Positions 44,683 through 53,689 of a stretch of 64,000 nt of DNA are shown here, piece by piece. This DNA is from a bacterium A37T11. GTDB taxonomy: Bacteria; Bacteroidota; Bacteroidia; Sphingobacteriales; Sphingobacteriaceae. Where the stretch lies: positions 1 to 64,000 of the forward strand of contig FOBR01000017.1 in the NCBI GenBank assembly GCA_900109895.1, written 5' to 3'. Both the position numbers and the translations under genes were made by a program. The notes beneath the pieces were generated by a model. It worked only from the letters and a program-made list of their open reading frames with translations, searched no databases and had not been told where the DNA came from. How positions within the stretch are numbered: position 1 is the stretch's first letter; each line of letters starts with the position of its first letter.

Positions 44683-47066
44683 ATGATCAGGAACTATTTC
44701 AGGACAGCCTTCCGCAATATGTTGCGGAACAAATACTACACCGGTATCCATGTATTTGGGTTGGGCTTGGGAATGGCTTGTTGTTTGTTTATATACTTAT
44801 ATATCCACTTCCATTTAGGCTTTGACCGGTACCACAAGGATGCTGACTGTATCTATCACATCGGTTATGACCTGCACATGAAAGAGACCGAGCACAATGG
44901 CGAAGCCTCCTACGCCATTTATGAAGCCTGAAAGACCAAAGTGGCGGGCGTAAAACAGGCTGCTTTCTGCATGATACATCAGGACCTGACGATCAGGGCC
45001 GGCGATCGTTTATTCCGCACCGACCGCAAAGCAGCTTTTACGTCTTCAGAATGGTTTAAGCTATTTGCGTATCATTGGATCCAGGGTGGTTCCATAAGGT
45101 GGTGCTGACAGAAAGCCGCGCTAGGCAATATTTCCCGGGTGTGCCGGTCAAAGAGGTCCTGGGCAAAACCATCATTTACAATCATGAGCAGCAAGTGACC
45201 GTCTCGGGTATCGTTGCCGATCTGCACTATTCAAATAGCTTTGACTGGCAGGAGTTCTTTGCAGTTCCCAAAGGCGACTGGTATGCCAGCCTTTGGGAAG
45301 CATTTCAAATTACCGACATGCTGTTTGTCAAATTAGAAAAAGGGGTCAGTGGAGATCAGGTCATCAGGCAACTCAACCAGATCAATACAACCCATAACAA
45401 GGACAACTTTGAAAAATTCCACTATAAACAGTGGTACGAGTTATTACCATTAAAAGAGGCGCATTTTTCGGACGTTTGTGGTGCATATACCCGTACAGCA
45501 AATAAACCCATTATGATTGGGTTATTAGGGGTGGCAATCTTCCTAATCCTGCTGGCATGCATCAACTACATTAATTTGAGTACTGCGTAAGCGCAGCAAA
45601 GGGCTAAGGAGATCGGTATCCGTAAGACACTGGGCAGCCTTCCTGCCCAACTAATGGGCAATTTGTGAGTGAAACAGCTCTTATCACGCTATTTTCAACG
45701 CTCCTATCTTTTGTTCTTTCGTTTCTGGTCTTTCGCTTTTTTAAGGAATTCATGCCCGAAGGAATGGAGGTGTTTCACAATTCCACAAAAAAGACCGTCT
45801 TTCTGATGGGCCTGATGTTGTTGACTACTTTCCTGGCTGGTATCTATCCTGCTTGGTTAAGTACGAAGGTAAGAACGGCGTCAGTACTTAAAGGAAATGA
45901 GTGCCGTAGGGACGGCAGGAATCCTTCGAAAAGGCCTTATCGTATTCCAGTTTGTGGTAGCGCAAGTATTCATCATCAGTGCTATCATTGTGGGTAATCA
46001 ATTGCTTTATATGCAAAATAACGATCTTGGATTTAACTACGACGCTGTGCTGACCATTTCTATACCCTCCAGTGTGCAACGCGACAAAACGTTGCTCCAT
46101 AATAAGTTTGTATTTAAGGAAGCCCTTGCTAAGCATCCTGAAATTGCGTCCGTGGCACTCGGCGACCTTCCAATGGACATCGGTGCCGTGCCTATTATAG
46201 CAAATTATCAAAGTGATTCGGGAATGGTGCAAACCCACGTAAACCTGAAATATGCTGATGAGGATTACATGGATCTGTACCAACTGAAGCTGCTGGCCGG
46301 GAAGCCGCTAACAGCTTCTGATACCGGCCTAGAATATATGATAAACGAGGCAGAGCTAAAAGTGATGGGATTAGCCTCTCCCTAAGCTGCTATTGGAAAA
46401 GTACTTATTAATAGTATGTATGATCAACAATTGCCAATAATGGCCGTAGTTCGCGATTTTCATCAGCAAAACTACCGTAGCAGGATCGGCCCATCTATTT
46501 TTATGAACATCAATGGAGAGCTGAACTTTGTTCATATAAAATTGGCCAAATCCCGCCGTGAGGAATGGGATAAAGATATTTTAATGATCAGAAATACCTG
46601 GAATAGCATTTACTCAAATGTTCCTTTTACGTATAAATTTTATGACGAGACCATCGCCAATCTGTATAAGCAAGACCGGAATTCTGCAAAACTCATATCG
46701 GTGGCTACCTGCACCACCATTTTTATCAGTTGCCTGGGCTTATTGGGGCTTGCTACACTTACCGCTTTTCAGCGCAGTAAGGAGATCGGTGTACGTAAGG
46801 TGCTGGGTGCCAATGTCGCGGCTATTATCCAACTGTTATCGGTTGATTTCTTAGTGTTAATGCTGATAGCCGTCACTATCGCCTCTCCGATAGCCTGGTG
46901 GGCCACAAATACATGGCTGCAAGATTTTGCCTATCACATCACCATACAGTGGTGGATGTTTGCCGTGGCCGGCTCCGGAGCTGTATTAATTGCTTTATTG
47001 ACGGTTGGGGTGCAGGCCGTGAAAGCCACGCATGCTAATCCCGTCAATTCTTTACCTGATGAATGA
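44683..47066 (+). pseudogene. ABC transporter permease (3), decayed by stops and frameshifts
   Basis: Homology to the two upstream permeases runs over the whole stretch from MIRNYFRTAFRNMLRNKYY to the end NPVNSLPDE, but the frame is broken at least six times. There is a TGA at 44929-44931, a frame change near 45085, a TAA at 45588-45590 in the first FtsX block (NLSTA-stop-AQQRAKEIG), a one-base loss near 45655 (LMG then QFVSETALIT in another frame), a frame change near 45895, and a TAA at 46383-46385. The last intact piece (46416-47066) keeps the final FtsX block with SKEIGVRKVLGANVAA. No full product can be made. Confidence 0.9.
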
Positions 47067-47119
47067 CTAAGAAATCGGCCATTCGGAAGGCTCATGATTA
47101 AAGAAAATATGTTTAACTA

Positions 47120-47842
47120 TCAAGAAATATTTAACAAAGTTAAATAGGATAAAATATCCCGTATATTAGCGATTTCCAAAAAGTTTTCATGGCTGACCTG
47201 ATGATCGATCTGTTCATGTTCCCAGGTGATGTGGTAGGGAATATGGGCGGCATATCCGCCCATTTCAAGAACGGGTAAAACGTCGGATTTGAGCGAGTTG
47301 CCTAACATGAGGAAGTTTTGGGGCTGGCAGTCCAGGTGTTTAATGAGCTTTTGGTAATCACCTACTTGTTTGTCGCTCATGATTTCAATATGATGAAAAT
47401 AGTCTGACAGGCCTGATTTTTTTAATTTCCGTTCCTGATCAAGCAAGTCTCCTTTGGTAGCTACGACCAATCGGTATGACCCTTTTAGCGTCTCCAGCAC
47501 TTCTTCCACGCCTTCTAACAGTTCAATAGGCTTGTCCATCATTTCCTTGCCAAAGGCTATGGCTTTGCTGATCACAAGAGGATGTACGGTATGATTACTT
47601 ACACGCAGAATGGTTTCAATCATACTTAGTATAAATGCTTTAATGCCGTACCCATAAAGCGGCAGGTTTTGTATCTCAGTTTTAAAAAGTTCATGCATGC
47701 TGCTGTGTTGCGGCAGATAGTCTTCCATCAGAACACAAAATTTATCTTCCGTTTCCCGGAAATAGGGTTCGTTTGCCCATAGGGTATCGTCGGCGTCAAA
47801 GGCGATCACCTGGATATGTGATAGTTTAATCTGATTTTCCAT
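47120..47842 (-). CDS. HAD-superfamily hydrolase (phosphatase-like)
   Basis: About 240 residues from ATG 47842 (MENQIKLSHIQVI). The start was placed here because an upstream in-frame ATG (47887) lies inside the previous gene. HAD motif I is AFDADDTLW with the nucleophile and second aspartate, motif II the threonine in VVATKGD, motif III the lysine near KQVGDYQKLI, and motif IV LGNSLKSDVLP. A helical cap lies between motifs I and II. Substrate not predictable; phosphoglycolate-phosphatase-like members are the closest look-alike. It is 23 bases after the PLP-enzyme gene and probably cotranscribed. Confidence 0.87.
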   Translation of the reverse strand: MENQIKLSHIQVIAFDADDTLWANEPYFRETEDKFCVLMEDYLPQHSSMHELFKTEIQNLPLYGYGIKAFILSMIETILRVSNHTVHPLVISKAIAFGKEMMDKPIELLEGVEEVLETLKGSYRLVVATKGDLLDQERKLKKSGLSDYFHHIEIMSDKQVGDYQKLIKHLDCQPQNFLMLGNSLKSDVLPVLEMGGYAAHIPYHITWEHEQIDHQVSHENFLEIANIRDILSYLTLLNIS

Positions 47843-47865
47843 TATTGCATTATTATTTTTCTGAC

Positions 47866-48774
47866 TTAATGACCACTTTTCATCCACTGCATCCCGGTAA
47901 GGCCTCCGGTGTGTAAGGCCAAAATACGGTCGCCATGGCTGAAATAGTCTTTCTCCAGCAAGTCAAAAATAGCAAAAAACAATTTGCCGGTGTAAACAGG
48001 TTCAATGAGTATGCCACTAGAGGAGCAAAATTTTCGTATAAAGTGTGTTAGTTCGGGTTTGATTTTGGCATAGCCACCAAAATGGTAATCTGTGTGCAGG
48101 TCAAAAGGGTAGGGATGCGGTGTCAGCTTTTTCACTTCCTGCCGAATGAAATCGCCGCCTTTTAATACCGGTACGCCGTGCAAACGGGTATGTAACTCTT
48201 TACCAGCTATTCCCAAACCCAGCCCGGCCAGCGTCGTGCCCGTTCCGCACGCACAAAAGAGGTGGTCATATTGCTGGCTCAGTTCTCCGATAATCTCTGC
48301 ACATCCTTTCGTTGCTTCGATGGATGCGCCGCCTTCGTCAATGAAGTAGGCTTCCGGATCATCGCCATAATGCTGCGCGAAAAGGTCTTTTTTATCCCGA
48401 TAGGCCGTTCGATCTACAAACCGAAGCACCATCCCAAATATACGGCAAAGGCTTAGCTGTGGATTCTCCACCTCCTCCCCCCGGACAAACCCTGTAGTAT
48501 TAAACCCAAACTTAGCCCCGGCACAGGCCGTAGCCACCAAATGGTTAGACCAGGCCCCGCCAAAGGTCACCAGATGTCGCCGGTTTTCTGCTTGCGCCCT
48601 AGCGAGCACATATTTTAATTTCCGCCATTTATTGCCTGAAATGAAGGGATGGATCAGGTCATCCCGCTTCACAAACAACCGTACTTCTTTTTCCTGCAAA
48701 AGTGGGTGCAACAGTTCCTCCTCCGGGCTATGGAAATCAATATGCAATATAGCGGTGGGTTGCTGGCCTGACAT
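47866..48774 (-). CDS. D-cysteine desulfhydrase / ACC deaminase-like PLP enzyme
   Basis: A 302-residue fold-type II PLP enzyme. SGNKWRKLKY carries the PLP lysine K49, followed by TFGGAWSNHLVATA, a phosphate and substrate-binding loop, and CACGTGTTLAGLGLG, the PLP phosphate-binding glycine loop. The family includes D-cysteine desulfhydrase and 1-aminocyclopropane-1-carboxylate deaminase; shorter Bacteroidota members such as this are usually annotated with both names. The -7 box TAAGTTTG ends four bases before the ATG. First gene of a probable two-gene unit with the HAD hydrolase. Confidence 0.87.
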   Translation of the reverse strand: MSGQQPTAILHIDFHSPEEELLHPLLQEKEVRLFVKRDDLIHPFISGNKWRKLKYVLARAQAENRRHLVTFGGAWSNHLVATACAGAKFGFNTTGFVRGEEVENPQLSLCRIFGMVLRFVDRTAYRDKKDLFAQHYGDDPEAYFIDEGGASIEATKGCAEIIGELSQQYDHLFCACGTGTTLAGLGLGIAGKELHTRLHGVPVLKGGDFIRQEVKKLTPHPYPFDLHTDYHFGGYAKIKPELTHFIRKFCSSSGILIEPVYTGKLFFAIFDLLEKDYFSHGDRILALHTGGLTGMQWMKSGH

Positions 48775-48778
48775 GGGA

Positions 48779-48786
48779 CAAACTTA
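48779..48786 (-). promoter_or_regulatory. TAnnTTTG -7 box of the PLP-enzyme gene
   Basis: TAAGTTTG on the minus strand with TCCC between it and the ATG at 48774, so the mRNA is predicted to be leaderless or nearly so. Confidence 0.5.
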
Positions 48787-48826
48787 CTGATTTATTCATT
48801 TAAAATAAGACGTTATCTTCCAATCG

Positions 48827-48927
48827 TTATTTTGACCGGCATCGGAGTGCACATGGGGATCGAAGGCGCAGGAGGCCGAGGCTCCGCAGCCGAAAGATTT
48901 CCGAGCACGAGGAGCTGGTTAAAATAA
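48827..48927. repeat. imperfect inverted-repeat element, about 100 bp
   Basis: The ends TTATTTTGACC (48827-48837) and GGTTAAAATAA (48917-48927) pair with one mismatch, and the similarity continues inward with gaps. A GC-rich centre holds GGCTGCGGAGC on the minus strand, 11 bases also found in the hairpin repeat at 6900-6968. It lies between two divergent promoters. Confidence 0.4.
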
Positions 48928-48970
48928 TGGATCACACAATTCCAACATATTCTGACTTCCCGACTTTTGC

Positions 48971-48978
48971 TATCTTTG
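48971..48978 (+). promoter_or_regulatory. TAnnTTTG -7 box of the rluD-like gene
   Basis: TATCTTTG ends four bases before ATG 48983 (TTTGCAAAATG). No ribosome-binding site can fit, so translation probably starts on a leaderless mRNA. Confidence 0.55.
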
Positions 48979-48982
48979 CAAA

Positions 48983-50011
48983 ATGGTAGACGATTTGGAT
49001 TTACAGGAAAGCGAAGAGCAGGACTTATTTGAGCATTTACGGGTGTTGGTTGACAAAGGGCAATCTCCATTGCGCCTTGACAAATTCTTAATGCACCGTG
49101 TAGAGAACGCCTCCCGTAACCGGATCCAAAACGCCATTGATGCTGAGACTGTGCGCGTGAACGACAAGACTGTCAAGGCCAGTTACAAGGTAAAGCCCGG
49201 CGACGTGATCACCGTCGTGTTGCCCCATCCACCACGAGATACAGAAGTCTATCCGGAAGATATTCCACTGGAAATCGTTTATGAAGACGATGACCTTTTA
49301 ATTGTCAATAAAGCACCTGGTATGGTAGTGCATCCTGGATTCAATAACTATACAGGTACTCTGGTTAATGCATTGGTTTTTCATTTTAACCAATTGCCAC
49401 AGCTGCCCGGAAATAGTGGTCGGCCGGGTTTGGTGCACCGTATTGATAAGGATACCAGCGGCCTGTTGGTGATCGGGAAGAACGAATTTACGCTCACATT
49501 TCTCGCCAAGCAGTTCTTTGAACACACCATAGACCGCAAATACCAGGCGTTGGTGTGGGGAGATTTGGAAGAAGGCGGTACAGTGACAGGCTATATCGGC
49601 CGCAGCCTGAAAGACCGTCGGATCATGTCGATTTATGACGATGAAACCAAAGGAAAGTGGTCAGTGACCCATTACAGCGTATTGGAGCGCTTTGGCTATG
49701 TCACGCTGATCGAATGTGAGCTGGAAACCGGCCGTACCCATCAGATCCGTGCACATATGCAGTCCATAGGTCATCCACTTTTTAACGATGCTACTTATGG
49801 GGGCGACCGGATCCTGAAAGGAACTGTATTTAATAAGTATAAGCAGTTTGTAGAAAACTGTTTTGAACTCCTGCCAAGGCAGGCCTTGCACGCCAAAAGC
49901 TTGGGCTTTGTGCATCCGAAAAGCAGGCAGCATTTGTTTTTTGAATCCCCGCTGCCAGTAGACTTTCGGAAGTGTCTGGAAAAATGGCGAATCTATAGTC
50001 ATCAATCATAA
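48983..50011 (+). CDS. rluD: RluA/RluD-family pseudouridine synthase
   Basis: A 342-residue RNA-modifying enzyme. An S4 RNA-binding domain (about 28-85: LRLDKFLMHRV, VNDKTVKASYKVKPGD) is followed by the catalytic domain with HRIDKDTSGLLV, where D155 is the catalytic aspartate, and ETGRTHQIRAHMQSIGHPLFND. The S4-plus-catalytic layout fits RluD, which modifies 23S rRNA helix 69, but RluC-like specificity cannot be excluded. It is followed 29 bases later by a class IV aminotransferase on the same strand. Confidence 0.9.
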   Translation: MVDDLDLQESEEQDLFEHLRVLVDKGQSPLRLDKFLMHRVENASRNRIQNAIDAETVRVNDKTVKASYKVKPGDVITVVLPHPPRDTEVYPEDIPLEIVYEDDDLLIVNKAPGMVVHPGFNNYTGTLVNALVFHFNQLPQLPGNSGRPGLVHRIDKDTSGLLVIGKNEFTLTFLAKQFFEHTIDRKYQALVWGDLEEGGTVTGYIGRSLKDRRIMSIYDDETKGKWSVTHYSVLERFGYVTLIECELETGRTHQIRAHMQSIGHPLFNDATYGGDRILKGTVFNKYKQFVENCFELLPRQALHAKSLGFVHPKSRQHLFFESPLPVDFRKCLEKWRIYSHQS

Positions 50012-50040
50012 TTCATTTATCATTATCCATCATATAATAA

Positions 50041-50907
50041 GTGGCAATAACCTATATAAATATTAACGGAGAGATTGTCGTAGATAGTAAACCGGTACTA
50101 ACTACCGGGAATAGGGGTTTTCGTTACGGCGATGGAATTTTCGAAACCATGCGCTGGGCGGACGAGGATATCCGTTTTTTGGATTACCATTTGGAGCGCT
50201 TGCGCGAGAGCATGCACATGCTGCATTTGGAGGGTAGTCACCTTTATTCAGTTGATTTTTTGCGTGAAAAGGCTGCAGAGCTTGTTCAAAAGAATAATTT
50301 TAAGGCGGATGTGCGCTTAAGGTTGGGTATTTATAGGGGTGGTGGAGGCTTATATAGTCCCGAGATAAACAAAGCTGCCTACGTGATGGAAGCAAGTGAT
50401 CTTTCTGCAACCGAACACAAATCAGGGCTGATCGTTGATATTTATGCAGAATACCGAAAACCAGTGAGTTCGCTGTCAAAATTGAAAAGTGCGAATAGCC
50501 TGCTTTATGTGATGGCAGGCCTGTACCGGAAGCAAAAAGGCCTGGATGAGGTAATTATTTTGAATCAAAATGGGTTTTTATGCGAATCTGGTAGCAGTAA
50601 CCTGTTTGTATGGTATGAAAATAAACTGTATACGCCGGCTGTTAGTGAAGGTTGCATCGCAGGAGTGATGCGTAGGGTGGTCATTGAGCTGGCTCTGGGA
50701 AATGATATCCAAGTGATCGAAGCACAAATCAATCCTGACATTCTACAACTGGCAGATGAGCTGTTCCTGACCAATGCCATCCACGGCATCCAGTGGGTGA
50801 TGGGGTATAAAAAGAAACGCTACTTTAACAGGATATCCAAACTTTTGCAGGAAAAATTAAATAATTGGCCGGTTAAAACCGATACCCCCGAAGAAACTCA
50901 TCAATGA
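50041..50907 (+). CDS. class IV aminotransferase (4-amino-4-deoxychorismate lyase / BCAT-like)
   Basis: A 288-residue PLP enzyme of fold type IV starting at GTG 50041 (MAITYININGEIV). The family opening GNRGFRYGDGIFETM is intact; SKLKSANSLLYVMAG holds the PLP lysine (K149), and GFLCESGSSNLFVW is the conserved phosphate-side motif. Length and the GDGIFETMR signature suit aminodeoxychorismate lyase (folate synthesis), D-amino acid or branched-chain aminotransferase; the sequence alone does not decide. Its 3' end overlaps the end of the convergent fmt gene by 35 bases. Confidence 0.85.
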   Translation: MAITYININGEIVVDSKPVLTTGNRGFRYGDGIFETMRWADEDIRFLDYHLERLRESMHMLHLEGSHLYSVDFLREKAAELVQKNNFKADVRLRLGIYRGGGGLYSPEINKAAYVMEASDLSATEHKSGLIVDIYAEYRKPVSSLSKLKSANSLLYVMAGLYRKQKGLDEVIILNQNGFLCESGSSNLFVWYENKLYTPAVSEGCIAGVMRRVVIELALGNDIQVIEAQINPDILQLADELFLTNAIHGIQWVMGYKKKRYFNRISKLLQEKLNNWPVKTDTPEETHQ

Positions 50908-51802
50908 GGATGCGTTTTTTCCCTTCCTGCTGCACTTCCAGCAATTGAACATATCCGTCGGTGCCGGCAAATTTTAGGTAAGTTTTGCCGTCTGTGTCGT
51001 ATTCTCCTGGTTTATGGGTCACATTCCCTTTCTCGGGCAATGATTTATAGACTTTAAGTGATTTACCCCCCAGCTCGGTATACGCTGTAGGGTAGGGGCT
51101 TAAGCCCCGGATATGGTTGTGTATTTCCTTGACGGTACGGTTCCAAATGATCTGACAATCTTTCTTAAAAATTTTGGGGGCGTGCTTGAGCGGGGTGCCC
51201 GTGATCAATTCCTTTTGCGGGATGGGTTCTACTTCTCCCTCGGAAATGGCCTGTACTGTTTTAACTAATAAGGCGGCACCTACCTGCATAAGCTCATCGT
51301 GCAGCTCGCCGGCAGTATCTGACGGACCTATCCGCACCACTTCTCTAAAAAGCAAGTTTCCGGTATCGATTTCTTGTTGCAGAAAAAATGTACTGACCCC
51401 ACTTTCCCGTTCACCATTTATGATGGCGTGGTTGATGGGGGCGGCACCGCGGTACTGCGGCAATAAAGATGCATGGAGATTAATGGTACCCATCGGAGGC
51501 ATATCCCAAACTACTTCTGGAAGCATCCGGAAGGCGACCACTACTTGTAGGTCAGCCTCATAACTGGCCAGCTCTTCTAAAAAAGTTTCATCTTTTAGTT
51601 TTACGGGCTGTAAAATGGGAAGGTTTTGCGACAGTGCATATTGCTTTACTGCAGATTCCTGCAGTTTCTGCCCCCTGCCAGCTGGTTTATCCGGCGCGGT
51701 CACGACAGCGACAATCTGTTCGCCTGCCTTTAATAGCGCTTCCAATGATGCCACCGCAAATTCCGGTGTTCCCATAAATATGATCCTTGGTTTTTCGTAC
51801 AT
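50873..51802 (-). CDS. fmt: methionyl-tRNA formyltransferase
   Basis: A 309-residue enzyme that formylates initiator Met-tRNA using 10-formyltetrahydrofolate. The N-terminal formyltransferase domain has IIFMGTPEFAVASLEAL, APDKPAGRGQKL (the tRNA-binding loop region), and the active site NLHASLLPQYRGAAPINHAI with the catalytic asparagine and histidine, then GVSTFFLQQEIDTGNLL with the catalytic aspartate. The C-terminal OB-like domain begins near residue 205. The length is standard. The -7 box lies just four bases before the ATG. folD, which supplies the one-carbon pathway, lies 2 kb away. Confidence 0.96.
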   Translation of the reverse strand: MYEKPRIIFMGTPEFAVASLEALLKAGEQIVAVVTAPDKPAGRGQKLQESAVKQYALSQNLPILQPVKLKDETFLEELASYEADLQVVVAFRMLPEVVWDMPPMGTINLHASLLPQYRGAAPINHAIINGERESGVSTFFLQQEIDTGNLLFREVVRIGPSDTAGELHDELMQVGAALLVKTVQAISEGEVEPIPQKELITGTPLKHAPKIFKKDCQIIWNRTVKEIHNHIRGLSPYPTAYTELGGKSLKVYKSLPEKGNVTHKPGEYDTDGKTYLKFAGTDGYVQLLEVQQEGKKRILIDEFLRGYRF

Positions 51803-51806
51803 GTTG

Positions 51807-51814
51807 CAAAGTTA
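51807..51814 (-). promoter_or_regulatory. TAnnTTTG -7 box of fmt
   Basis: TAACTTTG on the minus strand, with CAAC between it and ATG 51802; it repeats the close -7/ATG spacing seen at rluD. Confidence 0.5.
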
Positions 51815-51880
51815 AAAACCTTTTTTAAACAGATGTACACATCATTCATTAACTTTACCCCAAAATAAAAGAACAACGGT

Positions 51881-53101
51881 TTGAATTTTCCTTATTTTTT
51901 GGCCAAGCGCATCACCGGACAAGGGCAGCGGGTATTTTCGGGCCTTATCGTGCGGGTGGCGATTGTGGGGATTGCGCTGGGGCTTTCCGCTATGATCTTA
52001 TCAGTAGCAGTATTGAAAGGGTTTAAGCAAGCTATCGTTTCTAAACAACGGGGCTTTTTTGGTGATCTGACTATTTTTAATAAATATTGGCAGTTGTCGG
52101 AAGAAAACCAACCCTTACATTTACCGTCTGGAACAGTGGATAGTTTGACCCAATTGAGAGGTGGGGTGCAATGCAAGCCTATTGCTACTAAACCGGCCGT
52201 CATGAAGGCGCATGATGAAGTGGAAGGCGTTGTATTAAAGGGTATTGACAAGCGATATGACCAAAGGTTCCTGAAGGGAATACTTGTAAAAGGGGATACA
52301 ATCAGTTTTAAGGATTCAGTTTTGGCATTGCAGCAGGTGCTGATTTCTGCTTATACGGCAAACAGAATGAGACTTGATGTGGGGGATCATTTTATCATGT
52401 ATTTTGTGCAGGAACCACTGCGTAAGCGAAAGTTCGTGATTGCGGGAATTTACAACATGGGCGTTGAAGAGGTCGATAAAACGTTTGTGATTGGCGATAT
52501 GGGGGTAATTAAAAGGCTCAATAATTGGTTGGAAAGTGATGTGGGCGGATACCAGGTGAGGTTTGGTAATTTTGATAAGTTGTCCTTGATGAGGGGGCGG
52601 GTGATGAAGTTGCTTCCACAACATGTAGGAACTATCACAGTACCTGAACAGTATCCGGAAGTATTTCAATGGCTGGATATGCTGGATGTGAATACGCAAA
52701 TTATTCTGATTTTGATGATTGGGGTAGGGGCAATCAATATGATTTCTGCTTTGCTGATAATGATTTTGGAACGGACCTCTATGATTGGTATACTTAAGGC
52801 GCTGGGATTCCCCAACACAGGTATCCGGAAGGTTTTTATTTATCACGCCACGACTTTAATTGGTTTTGGTTTGTTATTGGGTAATGTATTGGGCTTAGGT
52901 ATCTATTTTTTTCAGGATCAAACCCATTTCTTTAAATTGGACGAAGCTGCTTATTATGTAGCTTACGTTCCGGTAAGTATTTCTTGGTGGGAGGTTGTGG
53001 GCTTGAATGTTGGCCTTTTAGTTATTTGCGTGCTAGCCTTATTGATACCCTCTGGCCTTATAAGCCGGTTGAGCCCTATAAAAATTATTCGTTGGTCATA
53101 A
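51881..53101 (+). CDS. LolC/LolE-type ABC permease (FtsX family)
   Basis: A 406-residue inner membrane protein starting at TTG 51881 (MNFPYFLAKRITGQGQRVFSG); no ATG or GTG fits upstream. It has the LolCE plan: an N-terminal helix (about 22-48, VAIVGIALGLSAMILSVAVL), a periplasmic domain of about 200 residues, and three C-terminal helices (about 270-300, 315-345, 365-400) with the FtsX signature MIGILKALGFPNTGIRKVFIYH. LolC/E extracts lipoproteins from the inner membrane for outer membrane transport with the LolD ATPase, which is not in this window. Divergent from fmt. Confidence 0.88.
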   Translation: MNFPYFLAKRITGQGQRVFSGLIVRVAIVGIALGLSAMILSVAVLKGFKQAIVSKQRGFFGDLTIFNKYWQLSEENQPLHLPSGTVDSLTQLRGGVQCKPIATKPAVMKAHDEVEGVVLKGIDKRYDQRFLKGILVKGDTISFKDSVLALQQVLISAYTANRMRLDVGDHFIMYFVQEPLRKRKFVIAGIYNMGVEEVDKTFVIGDMGVIKRLNNWLESDVGGYQVRFGNFDKLSLMRGRVMKLLPQHVGTITVPEQYPEVFQWLDMLDVNTQIILILMIGVGAINMISALLIMILERTSMIGILKALGFPNTGIRKVFIYHATTLIGFGLLLGNVLGLGIYFFQDQTHFFKLDEAAYYVAYVPVSISWWEVVGLNVGLLVICVLALLIPSGLISRLSPIKIIRWS

Positions 53102-53109
53102 TCGTTCAC

Positions 53110-53148
53110 AAAAAAGCCTGTCAACTTTCTGGGAAGACAGGCTTTTTT
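53110..53148. terminator. bidirectional terminator between permease and lipoprotein genes
   Basis: AAAAAAGCCTGTC (53110-53122) and GACAGGCTTTTTT (53136-53148) form a perfect 13-bp stem with a 13-base loop, between two convergent genes. The A and T runs serve both directions. Confidence 0.85.
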
Positions 53149-53165
53149 ATTACTTTTAGGAAAAA

Positions 53166-53588
53166 TTAAAATTTCTTCTTCACCGAATCAACGATTGATT
53201 TGGTTTTTTCTCCTGTTTTTTTAGCAGCATCCTTTATGTCTTTTCCTGCGCTGTGTGCAGCATCTTTGACATCTTCTTTAGCAGCTTTCATATCATCTTT
53301 TATATTTTCTTTGGTTTCTTCAAAACCACTTTTAGCCTTTTCACCAGCTTCTTTTGCAGAAGCCTTGACGTCTGAAACGGCATCTTTTGCACTGTCCTTC
53401 AATTCACCTGCTTTTTCAGAGATGCTGTCAGTGGCTGCATCCAGTTTTTCTCCTGCGGTAGTATTGCTACTTGAAATTGAATCTGCCGCTGATTGTTCAC
53501 TTTCAGCTTGTTTAGCACTATTATTACAAGCGCCTAAGCTTAAGGTAGCTGCCGTGATGGCTAGAACTGCTAAATTGTTAATTTTCAT
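53166..53588 (-). CDS. LEA-like repeat lipoprotein
   Basis: A 140-residue predicted lipoprotein: signal with lipobox LGAC (C21), a serine-rich spacer, then about 85 residues of 11-residue-type amphipathic repeats rich in Lys, Glu, Asp and Ala (EKAGELKDSAKDAVSD, VKASAKEAGEKAKSG, AAKEDVKDAAHSAGKD, IKDAAKKTGEKTKS). This is the pattern of group 3 LEA and YtxH-like stress proteins, which form helices at membranes or protect proteins on drying. It is a single gene between folD and a terminator. Low sequence complexity makes homology-based naming unsafe; an envelope stress role is an inference. Confidence 0.75.
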   Translation of the reverse strand: MKINNLAVLAITAATLSLGACNNSAKQAESEQSAADSISSSNTTAGEKLDAATDSISEKAGELKDSAKDAVSDVKASAKEAGEKAKSGFEETKENIKDDMKAAKEDVKDAAHSAGKDIKDAAKKTGEKTKSIVDSVKKKF

Positions 53589-53689
53589 CGTTATTGAATT
53601 ATTTTATGATTTTAAAAATATTCTATATGTTAATAGTCCTCATAACAAAGTGCGTGCCTTTATTGTTTGCTAAAATTAAAATTATTTTT

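Noticed and set aside
48813-49070. 85-codon minus-strand frame over the rluD start
   Set aside because: It lies in the inverted-repeat element and antisense to the well-supported rluD gene.
50873-50907. 35-base convergent overlap between the aminotransferase and fmt genes as a frameshift sign
   Set aside because: Both genes have normal lengths and full motifs; short convergent overlaps are common.
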